A DNA stretch of 21,224 bases, from NCBI GenBank assembly GCA_047625765.1, contig JBLHRE010000014.1, forward strand, positions 1 through 21,224, in the 5' to 3' direction. Positions 8,005-14,201 of this stretch are shown here, piece after piece. The position numbers were made by a program, and so were the translations under genes. This DNA is from JBLHRE01 sp047625765. Lineage in GTDB: Bacteria > Bacteroidota > Bacteroidia > Flavobacteriales > JBLHRE01. How positions within the stretch are numbered: the first letter of the stretch is position 1; each line of letters begins with the position of its first letter. The notes below the pieces were generated by a model that saw only the letters and a list, made by a program, of their open reading frames with translations, made no database searches and was not told the origin of the DNA.

Positions 8005-8895
8005 TTAAGCCTTTATAGTTTTGGGCTTACTTACCAAGTAAACTCCCGTAAATATCAATGCTGCTGCAATTATCATGTGCATCTGCAAGTGGTCTTTTCC
8101 TAAAATAATGGCAAACAAAGAACCTAATAATGGTTGAAGATAGATATAGAAACTAACTGTAGTTGGATTTACTTTTTTTAGGGCGAAAATATTGAACAGG
8201 TAAGCCAAGTAAGTTGTGCCAACAACTACAAAGGCAATTCCCCACCAAATATTACTAGGCATTGCCCAGTTGATTTCAGAAAACTGACCAAACCCGAAAG
8301 GAATTACCATGATCAACCCATATGTAAATACCCATTTGATAACCGTTAATGGACTGTATTTTGCCATTAGTGGTTTCACCAAAACCAAATACACTCCATA
8401 AGAAGCTGCATTTAATAAAACCATAAAGTTTCCTAAAGCTGGGTTTTGGGCATCAGACTGGATACCTGTATTGGCTGATATTAAAAAGATAGCTCCTACC
8501 GCACCCAACAACACTCCTATGGCTTTTGTTACGGTAATCCTTTCTTTTATGATGATGGAGGCAATAATTAACACCAAAATAGGATTGGAGGTCATGATGA
8601 TGGCTGCATTGATGGGCGTAGTCAAACTCAGCCCATTAAAAAACAAAAGTTGATTTGTTGCCACACCAAAAAGTGCACAAAGAGCAAGGAGCAAATGGTC
8701 TTTTGCAAGAATTTTTTCTGTTTTCAGAAATAATTGTGTCAACCAAAAAAGGATAGCTGCACCCAATACACGCAACAGTATAAACCCTGACGGGTCTATA
8801 TATTCGGGCATAATACCTTTGGCAATGGTATAATTTAAACCGTAAATAAGATTTGCGAAAAAGAGCGCTAAATGCGCTGGCCAATTTGCTTTCAA
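8005..8895 (-). CDS. EamA/DMT-family transporter, TTG start
   Basis: A 296-residue inner-membrane protein with ten predicted spans in two repeated EamA halves. The first half begins HLALFFANLIYGLNYTIAKGIMPEY; the loop-plus-helix pattern FLLSxT repeats as FLISANTG (about 148-155) and the second half ends at TGVYLVSKP. EamA proteins are drug/metabolite exporters; the substrate cannot be told from sequence. The start is a TTG at 8895-8893 overlapping the upstream gene's TGA (TTGA). The next Met, at residue 29, would remove the first membrane span, and no ATG occurs just upstream, so TTG is preferred. Coupling to the ArsC-like gene suggests co-expression. Confidence 0.9.
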   Translation of the reverse strand: MKANWPAHLALFFANLIYGLNYTIAKGIMPEYIDPSGFILLRVLGAAILFWLTQLFLKTEKILAKDHLLLALCALFGVATNQLLFFNGLSLTTPINAAIIMTSNPILVLIIASIIIKERITVTKAIGVLLGAVGAIFLISANTGIQSDAQNPALGNFMVLLNAASYGVYLVLVKPLMAKYSPLTVIKWVFTYGLIMVIPFGFGQFSEINWAMPSNIWWGIAFVVVGTTYLAYLFNIFALKKVNPTTVSFYIYLQPLLGSLFAIILGKDHLQMHMIIAAALIFTGVYLVSKPKTIKA

Positions 8896-9239
8896 GAGAG
8901 CGTTTCTGTTAAAGCCTCGACCTGAGCTTTGGCATTCCCGATAAAGATCTGATCGTCAACAATAGCTACAGGCCGTTTTAAGAAGGTATATTCTTCTAGA
9001 ATGTATTTCTTGTAGTCGTCCTCGCTTAAGTCTTTATCCTTTAAACCAAGACTCTTGTATTTCATGGCTTTTCTGCTGAACAACGATTCGTAAGAGCCTG
9101 CTATGGTTCTCATTTCTTCCAATTGCTTTTCAGAAATAGCTTGTGTTTTAATCTCCTGCAATTCAACTCCATCCAGATTTAATTCGGATAAAATTCTTTG
9201 ATTGGTGGAACAAGTTTTTAAATGGTAAATCTTTTTCAT
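8892..9239 (-). CDS. ArsC/Spx-family thioredoxin-fold protein
   Basis: A 115-residue protein with the ArsC/Spx/YffB layout. It has an N-terminal beta strand followed by the Cys loop (KTCSTNQRIL, C10), a middle helical insert, and the conserved C-terminal signature FLKRPVAIVDDQIFIGN. It has a single Cys in the loop (CSTN), not the CxxC of Spx. True arsenate reductases of the E. coli type have CGTSRNT, so this variant may use glutathione or thioredoxin differently or reduce something else. Annotation as arsenate reductase would over-reach. First gene of a pair with the EamA transporter (four-base overlap). An inverted repeat lies immediately in front of its ATG and overlaps its -7 element, hinting at regulation. 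Confidence 0.85.
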   Translation of the reverse strand: MKKIYHLKTCSTNQRILSELNLDGVELQEIKTQAISEKQLEEMRTIAGSYESLFSRKAMKYKSLGLKDKDLSEDDYKKYILEEYTFLKRPVAIVDDQIFIGNAKAQVEALTETLS

Positions 9240-9240
9240 A

Positions 9241-9262
9241 GTCAGCGTACTAAAGCGCTGAC
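9241..9262. repeat. Inverted repeat in front of the ArsC/Spx-like gene
   Basis: GTCAGCG (9241-9247) and CGCTGAC (9256-9262) form perfect 7-bp arms around the 8-base spacer TACTAAAG, one base from the leftward ATG (9239-9237). The right arm shares a base with the leftward -7 element, so it covers the expected transcription start. It could be a repressor operator or a very short leader hairpin. Confidence 0.55.
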
Positions 9263-9269
9263 AAAGTTA
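9262..9269 (-). promoter_or_regulatory. Candidate -7 element of the arsC-like/EamA pair
   Basis: Minus-strand TAACTTTG, an exact TAnnTTTG match 22 bases before the ATG at 9239, abutting the inverted repeat. Confidence 0.5.
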
Positions 9270-9290
9270 ATGACAATTATGCCAAAATAG

Positions 9291-9298
9291 TACCTTTG
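9291..9298 (+). promoter_or_regulatory. Candidate -7 element of the cystathionine gamma-synthase/lyase gene
   Basis: TACCTTTG, an exact TAnnTTTG match, 41 bases before the ATG at 9340 and divergent from the leftward element 22 bases away. Confidence 0.5.
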
Positions 9299-9339
9299 GC
9301 TTCTAAATAGATGCACCTTAATCACAATATCCAAATACC

Positions 9340-10485
9340 ATGAAATTCGGAACTAAGGCAATTCATGCTGGTCTAGAGCCAGATCCAACTACTGGAGCGG
9401 TAATGACTCCTATCTACCAAACAACTACCTACGCACAAGCGGCTCCAGGAGATCATAAAGGGTTTGAATATTCTAGAACATCGAACCCAACACGATTGGC
9501 TTTAGAAAAAAACCTTGCTGCCTTAGAAAATGGAAAGTATGGCTTGTGTTTTGCTAGTGGCATGGCCGCTATCGATGCTGTTGTGAAATTAATGGCCCCC
9601 GGTGATGAGATTATTTCTACCAACGATTTATACGGAGGTAGCTTTAGACTTTTTACCAAGATTTTTGAGAATTTTGGCATCAAATTTCATTTTGTAAACA
9701 TGCAATCGGTTGCTGCAGTTGAAGCATTAATTAATGACAAAACAAAATTGATTTGGGTGGAAACACCAACCAACCCCATGCTTAATATTATTGACATTAA
9801 AGCCATGTCGATAGTTGCTAAAAAACATAAGGTACTTTTGGGTGTTGACAACACTTTTGCAACGCCTTATTTGCAAAACCCACTGGATTTAGGTGCTGAC
9901 TTAGTTATGCATTCTGTTACCAAGTATCTGGGAGGACATTCTGATGTAGTAATGGGGGCATTGATTTGTAAAGATGATGCATTGGCCAGTCGTCTTTTCT
10001 TTATTCAGAATAGTTGCGGAGCTGTTCCTGGGCCACAAGATTGTTTCTTGGTCTTAAGAGGGATCAAAACCCTGCATCTTCGCATGCAACGCCATTGCGA
10101 AAATGGTGCTCTGGTAGCTGAATTTTTAGTGAATCATCCAAATGTAAATGCCGTATTTTGGCCTGGCCTAACAGACCATAAAAACCACGATATTGCAAAA
10201 TCTCAGATGCGCAACTTTGGTGGAATGGTCTCTTTTACAATCCGCGGAAATAAATTAGAAGATGCATTGAAAATAGTATCTTCCACACATATTTTTACTC
10301 TTGCAGAATCATTGGGTGGTGTGGAGTCATTAATAGGACATCCAGTAAGCATGACACATGCTTCTGTCCCAAAAGAAATAAGAGAAGAATCTGGAGTTGT
10401 TGACTCATTAATTAGACTAAGTGTGGGCGTTGAAGATATAGAAGACATCCTTGCCGACTTAAAGTCTGCTTTAGATAAAATTTAA
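9340..10485 (+). CDS. Cystathionine gamma-synthase / gamma-lyase family, PLP enzyme
   Basis: A 381-residue Cys/Met-metabolism PLP enzyme of normal length. Visible are the N-terminal TKAIHAG and TPIYQTTTYA segments, the phosphate-binding YSRTSNPTR, the cofactor loop FASGMAA, the PLP-stacking ETPTNP region, the aspartate in GVDNTFATP, the Schiff-base lysine K195 in HSVTKYLGGHSD, and the C-terminal SLGGVESLIGHPVSMTH. The enzyme makes or splits cystathionine in methionine/cysteine interconversion in the cytoplasm. The sequence does not separate synthase (metB) from lyase (mccB), since both bacterial groups share these motifs, so no symbol is given. First of three rightward genes; the next starts four bases after its stop. 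Confidence 0.93.
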   Translation: MKFGTKAIHAGLEPDPTTGAVMTPIYQTTTYAQAAPGDHKGFEYSRTSNPTRLALEKNLAALENGKYGLCFASGMAAIDAVVKLMAPGDEIISTNDLYGGSFRLFTKIFENFGIKFHFVNMQSVAAVEALINDKTKLIWVETPTNPMLNIIDIKAMSIVAKKHKVLLGVDNTFATPYLQNPLDLGADLVMHSVTKYLGGHSDVVMGALICKDDALASRLFFIQNSCGAVPGPQDCFLVLRGIKTLHLRMQRHCENGALVAEFLVNHPNVNAVFWPGLTDHKNHDIAKSQMRNFGGMVSFTIRGNKLEDALKIVSSTHIFTLAESLGGVESLIGHPVSMTHASVPKEIREESGVVDSLIRLSVGVEDIEDILADLKSALDKI

Positions 10486-10489
10486 AATT

Positions 10490-11191
10490 ATGCCAGCATC
10501 AAATCATCGATTTGCAGTAATAGGAATGGGACAATTTGGAAGTGCCATTGCACGGGAATTGTCGGGCCATGGAGCAGAAGTATTGGCCATAGATTGTGGC
10601 GAAGAAAAAGTAGATCTTATTAAAGATGAAGTTTCTTATGCCGTAACCCTAGACGCTACAGACGCAAAAGCTCTGCAAGCACAAGGAATAGAAGAGATGG
10701 ATGCCGTGGTTATTACCATTGGTAAAAATTTCGAAGCATTATTATTGTGTACCTATATTCTGTTAGAGTTAAAGTGTAAACGATTAATTGCCCGAGCTTC
10801 TGGTGCTGCACAAAGGCGCATCTTAGAACGAATGGGAGTTAACGAAATTCTTTCTCCAGAAGATGAGGTAGGGAGTAACGTTGCCGAATCGTTAATAAAC
10901 CCTCATTTACTTACCTTTTTACAATTGCCTGACGAATACGAAATTGTGGAAGTAAAAGTCCCAAACAAAGTATTTGGCAGAACCTTAGAGGATGTTGGTT
11001 TACGCGAAAAATACCAAGTTAATTTGGTAACCATAATGCGCGAATCCGATGTAATGAAAGGTGGGATTATCGAAAAAGAAAAACACATTCAAGGTATTCC
11101 GGGACCCTCTACAATAATACAAGATGCAGATACCATGGTTTTGTTTGGGAAAGTATCGGATATAGAACGATTCTTAGAAATAAACAGCTAA
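10490..11191 (+). CDS. TrkA/KtrA-type RCK regulator of potassium uptake
   Basis: A 233-residue cytoplasmic protein with an RCK_N Rossmann domain (FAVIGMGQFGSAIA, glycine-rich loop G12-x-G14-x-x-G17; D35 at the end of the second strand, which favours NAD(H)) and an RCK_C domain (about 150-233, from EIVEVKVPNKVFGRTL). It matches KtrA/KtrC, which form a ring gating a TrkH/KtrB channel in response to nucleotides. No channel gene is in the window, so the partner must be elsewhere. Starts four bases after the PLP enzyme and is followed after one base by the SDR gene, so these unrelated functions appear to share a transcript. Confidence 0.9.
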   Translation: MPASNHRFAVIGMGQFGSAIARELSGHGAEVLAIDCGEEKVDLIKDEVSYAVTLDATDAKALQAQGIEEMDAVVITIGKNFEALLLCTYILLELKCKRLIARASGAAQRRILERMGVNEILSPEDEVGSNVAESLINPHLLTFLQLPDEYEIVEVKVPNKVFGRTLEDVGLREKYQVNLVTIMRESDVMKGGIIEKEKHIQGIPGPSTIIQDADTMVLFGKVSDIERFLEINS

Positions 11192-11192
11192 T

Positions 11193-11924
11193 TTGAAAAC
11201 AACTTACTTTATTACAGGAACCAGCAAAGGCATAGGAAATGCTCTTGCTGGTTTTTTATTGCCCAATGCTAGCCATACCATTTATGGATACGCAAGAGGC
11301 CCCTCTGATTTGGACTCCAAAAACTACATCCACTCCCAATTAGATTTAAGTAATCCTGCAGTCCTTCAAGATTTCGTTTTTCCAGAAACTAAAGACGAAC
11401 GAATTGTTCTTGTAAATAATGCAGGGCTCATAAACCCCATTGCACATGGTGGTCATCAAGATTTTGCTACAATGCAAAAGCAGCTCAATATTAATGTGCT
11501 AGCACCAATGCAATTGTGCAATCAATTTATCAAGCAGTTTAGCGGCTCTAATGCCAAATTAATCATTATTAATATCAGTTCCGGAGCAGGCAAAAGCCCC
11601 ATAGATGGATGGTCTACCTATTGCGCGTCTAAAGCTGCAATCGATTTATTTAGCCAAACCATTGCTTTGGAATCGGAGCTAAATAATACGGGACTAAAAA
11701 TATATGCTATTGCCCCAGGAGTTGTTGATACGCCTATGCAAAGAGAAATAAGAACCGCTGATAAAAAGCAATTTTCTAGACTAGATCATTTCATTGAATT
11801 AAACAAAAACAAAGATTTAACGAGCCCTGAAATTGTTGTCAAAAAATTGGATTACATCATTCGCCATTCCAGTGAATTCCCTTCCGTTTTACTTTCTCTT
11901 CGCGATATAGAAATCCAAAAATAA
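11193..11924 (+). CDS. Short-chain dehydrogenase/reductase, TTG start
   Basis: A 243-residue SDR with the classical motifs: cofactor loop TGTSKGIG (8-15), NNAG (75-78), catalytic S129/S130 in INISSGAG, and YCASK (Y143, K147). The length and the PIDGWSTYCASKAA segment resemble the sepiapterin-reductase / YueD benzil-reductase branch, but the substrate is not certain. The start must be the TTG at 11193, one base after the upstream TAA, because the cofactor motif begins only seven codons later and no ATG precedes it. Last gene of the three-gene run; no terminator hairpin was seen after it. Confidence 0.9.
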   Translation: MKTTYFITGTSKGIGNALAGFLLPNASHTIYGYARGPSDLDSKNYIHSQLDLSNPAVLQDFVFPETKDERIVLVNNAGLINPIAHGGHQDFATMQKQLNINVLAPMQLCNQFIKQFSGSNAKLIIINISSGAGKSPIDGWSTYCASKAAIDLFSQTIALESELNNTGLKIYAIAPGVVDTPMQREIRTADKKQFSRLDHFIELNKNKDLTSPEIVVKKLDYIIRHSSEFPSVLLSLRDIEIQK

Positions 11925-12011
11925 AAATTACTCGTATCTTATAATCGTCTGATGTTCAGGATAATAATACAAATAATGCCTTTTTTTAAGTTCATTTGGC
12001 GTTAAATATTA

Positions 12012-12041
12012 CCAGCATTATTTCATATATTCGCCAGCATT
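12012..12041 (+). repeat. Direct repeat upstream of the first metalloprotease
   Basis: CCAGCATT occurs at 12012-12019 and again at 12034-12041, 22 bases start to start (about two helical turns), in the A/T-rich gap at 11925-12068. No exact TAnnTTTG element is present there; TATATTCG at 12025-12032, between the copies, is the closest. It may be a regulator site or chance. Confidence 0.35.
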
Positions 12042-12068
12042 CAAAAAAATTAATGAATATTTTATTAA

Positions 12069-14150
12069 ATGAAATTCGTTCTCTCTCTTGCTATTTTTGT
12101 GTTTTTTTCCGGAACTATTGATGCTCAAAACGACACACAATCCAAGCCTTTTCCTATTTGCGATATTGATTCTCGTGTAGCAGAATCGTTTGAAAATGAT
12201 CCTAAACTAAAACAGGATTATGACGCTTTGATGGATTTTACGCGCGACTATGTTGCCAACAATGGCGCCAACAAACAAGCCGTTCAATATGTTGTCCCTA
12301 TCGTTTTTCATGTTATTTACTCAGGGAATAACGATGTTGCATTTAGTCAAATCGAAGACGCTGTAAATGTTATCAACGAAGATTATCAACTATTGAATGC
12401 AGACTCCAATGATATGGCTGAGCAATTCAAATCGGTTGTTGGTAATCCAGAGATTGAGTTTCGCTTAGCTACTCTTGATCCTGATGGAAATTGTACGCAA
12501 GGTGTAACCCATCACGAATCTGAAATGACTTTTTCTGCAGGAGAAAATGTGAAATCTCTAGAGATTTGGCCTGTAAATAGATACTTAAACGTATGGGTAG
12601 TGCAGAACATCGAAAGTGGTGCTGGTGCATATGCATACTACCCTGGCACTGCACCAGACGGAGCAGAAGGAATTGTTTGTCGCGCTTCTCAGTTAGGAGG
12701 AATTGGCCAAAGTAATGGCGGAAACTTCTCTAGAAGAACGTTAACCCATGAAATAGGACATTACTTAAACTTACCACATACTTGGGGTAATACCAACAGC
12801 AATGCCGTAGCTTCTAATTGCAACAGCGATGACGGTGTTGGTGATACGCCTAACACTATTGGATCAAATCAAAATTGCAACAGAAGCCAAACCACTTGTA
12901 GTAGTTTAGACAATGTTGAGAACTACATGGATTACGCTACTTGTGCGAAAATGTTTACTGAAGGTCAAAAATTAAGAATGCATGCGGCTTTAGAAGCGAG
13001 TGCGGGAGGAAGGAACAACCTATGGAAAGAAGCTAACTTACTCTTAACAGGAACTAGCGAAACTATAGCCCCTCAAAACTGTGCGCCTATTGCAAACTTC
13101 CGCGTTTCTGGTACTAAAGTTTGTCCTGGAACTTCAATTTCTGTTACCGACCTTTCTTACAACAGCTCTTCTTACACAAGAATATGGTCTTTCCCTGGCG
13201 CTGATATCACATCAGGAAGCGATCCTGAGACCGAACTGACTTACAATACTCCTGGAACATATTCCATAACGTTGATTGCAAGCAATGCCTCTGGATCAGA
13301 TACCTTGGAAATGGAAAACGTTATTGATGTAATCAACACTACCCCTCAATATTACGATGTAATGAGTGAGGAATTTTCTGGAAATACACTACCAAGCGGA
13401 TGGAATGCGGTTAACCCTGCTGGAGTAGGTTTCGAATCTTTTACTGGCGCTAGTTACGATGAAGGGTCCAATGCTATTTGGATTCAAAACAGAGTACAGG
13501 GCCCAGGCGGTGTAGACGAATTGCATTTACCTATTTTTAACCTCAACAATAGCACTTCTCCAAAGCTGAGCTTTTATTATGCATATGCTAAGAAAACATC
13601 TTCTAGCAATGATGTCTTGAACGTTTATATTTCTATCAACTGTGGTACAACTTGGTTACGTAGAGCACAGTTCGATGCAGACAAATTAGCGACAGTCGAC
13701 ATTCAACCAAGCGGACCATTTACGCCAGAAGGGCCTAACGATTGGGCTGTAGGTTCTGTTAACTTATCTTCTTATGTCAATAAGCCATTTGTTCAGATCA
13801 AACTGGAATTTGTTTCAGGATTAGGAAACAACTTTTACCTAGATAAATTCTATTTGGGCGACCAAAATATTGGTATTGCTGAGATGGATATGGGTGTGAA
13901 TGTTGCATTAATGCCAAACCCTGCTTCTGAAACGTTTAACGTTTCAATAGAATTGGAAGAAAACACTGAAATCAAAATTGCTTTACACGATATCATGGGT
14001 AAATCAATAAGAGATATAAATACACTTTCATTAAGCCAAGGAAGCCACACTACCACCATCAATGTTTCTGATTTACCTAATGGCGTTTACTTTATAAACA
14101 TCGTTTCGAACAAAGGAACCTCACAGAGAAAAATAGTAGTACAACACTAA
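12069..14150 (+). CDS. Secreted M43 (cytophagalysin/pappalysin-like) metalloprotease, T9SS-sorted, copy 1
   Basis: A 693-residue secreted protease. Order of parts: signal peptide (1-19, ending TIDAQ); propeptide with C31 in ICDIDSR, placed like the cysteine-switch Cys of proulilysin; M43 catalytic domain with HEIGHYLNLPH (zinc ligands H227, H231, H237; base E228) and a Met-turn in ENYMDY; PKD domain beginning at C338 (CAPIANF, later WSFPGAD); a choice-of-anchor/MAM-like jelly roll (about 430-605, EEFSGNTLPSGW); and a C-terminal T9SS type A sorting domain (about 612-693, MPNPASETFNVSI, ending KIVVQH). It should cross the outer membrane by T9SS and digest extracellular protein. It is a close paralogue of the next gene and has its own terminator. 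The third-Gly position of the consensus HExxHxxGxxH is Asn234. Confidence 0.95.
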   Translation: MKFVLSLAIFVFFSGTIDAQNDTQSKPFPICDIDSRVAESFENDPKLKQDYDALMDFTRDYVANNGANKQAVQYVVPIVFHVIYSGNNDVAFSQIEDAVNVINEDYQLLNADSNDMAEQFKSVVGNPEIEFRLATLDPDGNCTQGVTHHESEMTFSAGENVKSLEIWPVNRYLNVWVVQNIESGAGAYAYYPGTAPDGAEGIVCRASQLGGIGQSNGGNFSRRTLTHEIGHYLNLPHTWGNTNSNAVASNCNSDDGVGDTPNTIGSNQNCNRSQTTCSSLDNVENYMDYATCAKMFTEGQKLRMHAALEASAGGRNNLWKEANLLLTGTSETIAPQNCAPIANFRVSGTKVCPGTSISVTDLSYNSSSYTRIWSFPGADITSGSDPETELTYNTPGTYSITLIASNASGSDTLEMENVIDVINTTPQYYDVMSEEFSGNTLPSGWNAVNPAGVGFESFTGASYDEGSNAIWIQNRVQGPGGVDELHLPIFNLNNSTSPKLSFYYAYAKKTSSSNDVLNVYISINCGTTWLRRAQFDADKLATVDIQPSGPFTPEGPNDWAVGSVNLSSYVNKPFVQIKLEFVSGLGNNFYLDKFYLGDQNIGIAEMDMGVNVALMPNPASETFNVSIELEENTEIKIALHDIMGKSIRDINTLSLSQGSHTTTINVSDLPNGVYFINIVSNKGTSQRKIVVQH

Positions 14151-14164
14151 TAAGAATTTAATCC

Positions 14165-14187
14165 GCCCCACTTTTTAATAGTGGGGC
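14165..14187 (+). terminator. Rho-independent terminator after metalloprotease copy 1
   Basis: Perfect 8-bp stem GCCCCACT (14165-14172) / AGTGGGGC (14180-14187), 7-base loop, then TTTAATTT. It sits in the 51-base gap before the second protease, which would therefore need read-through or its own promoter. Confidence 0.9.
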
Positions 14188-14201
14188 TTTAATTTATATA
14201 T

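Noticed and set aside
8892..9239. Arsenic-resistance cassette
   Set aside because: No arsB, acr3, arsR or arsM gene nearby, and the active-site loop is not that of a proven arsenate reductase.
9453..11088. Antisense frames within the PLP enzyme and the RCK gene (9453-9683, 10203-10448, 10903-11088)
   Set aside because: Shadow frames of well-supported genes; no start context or family resemblance.
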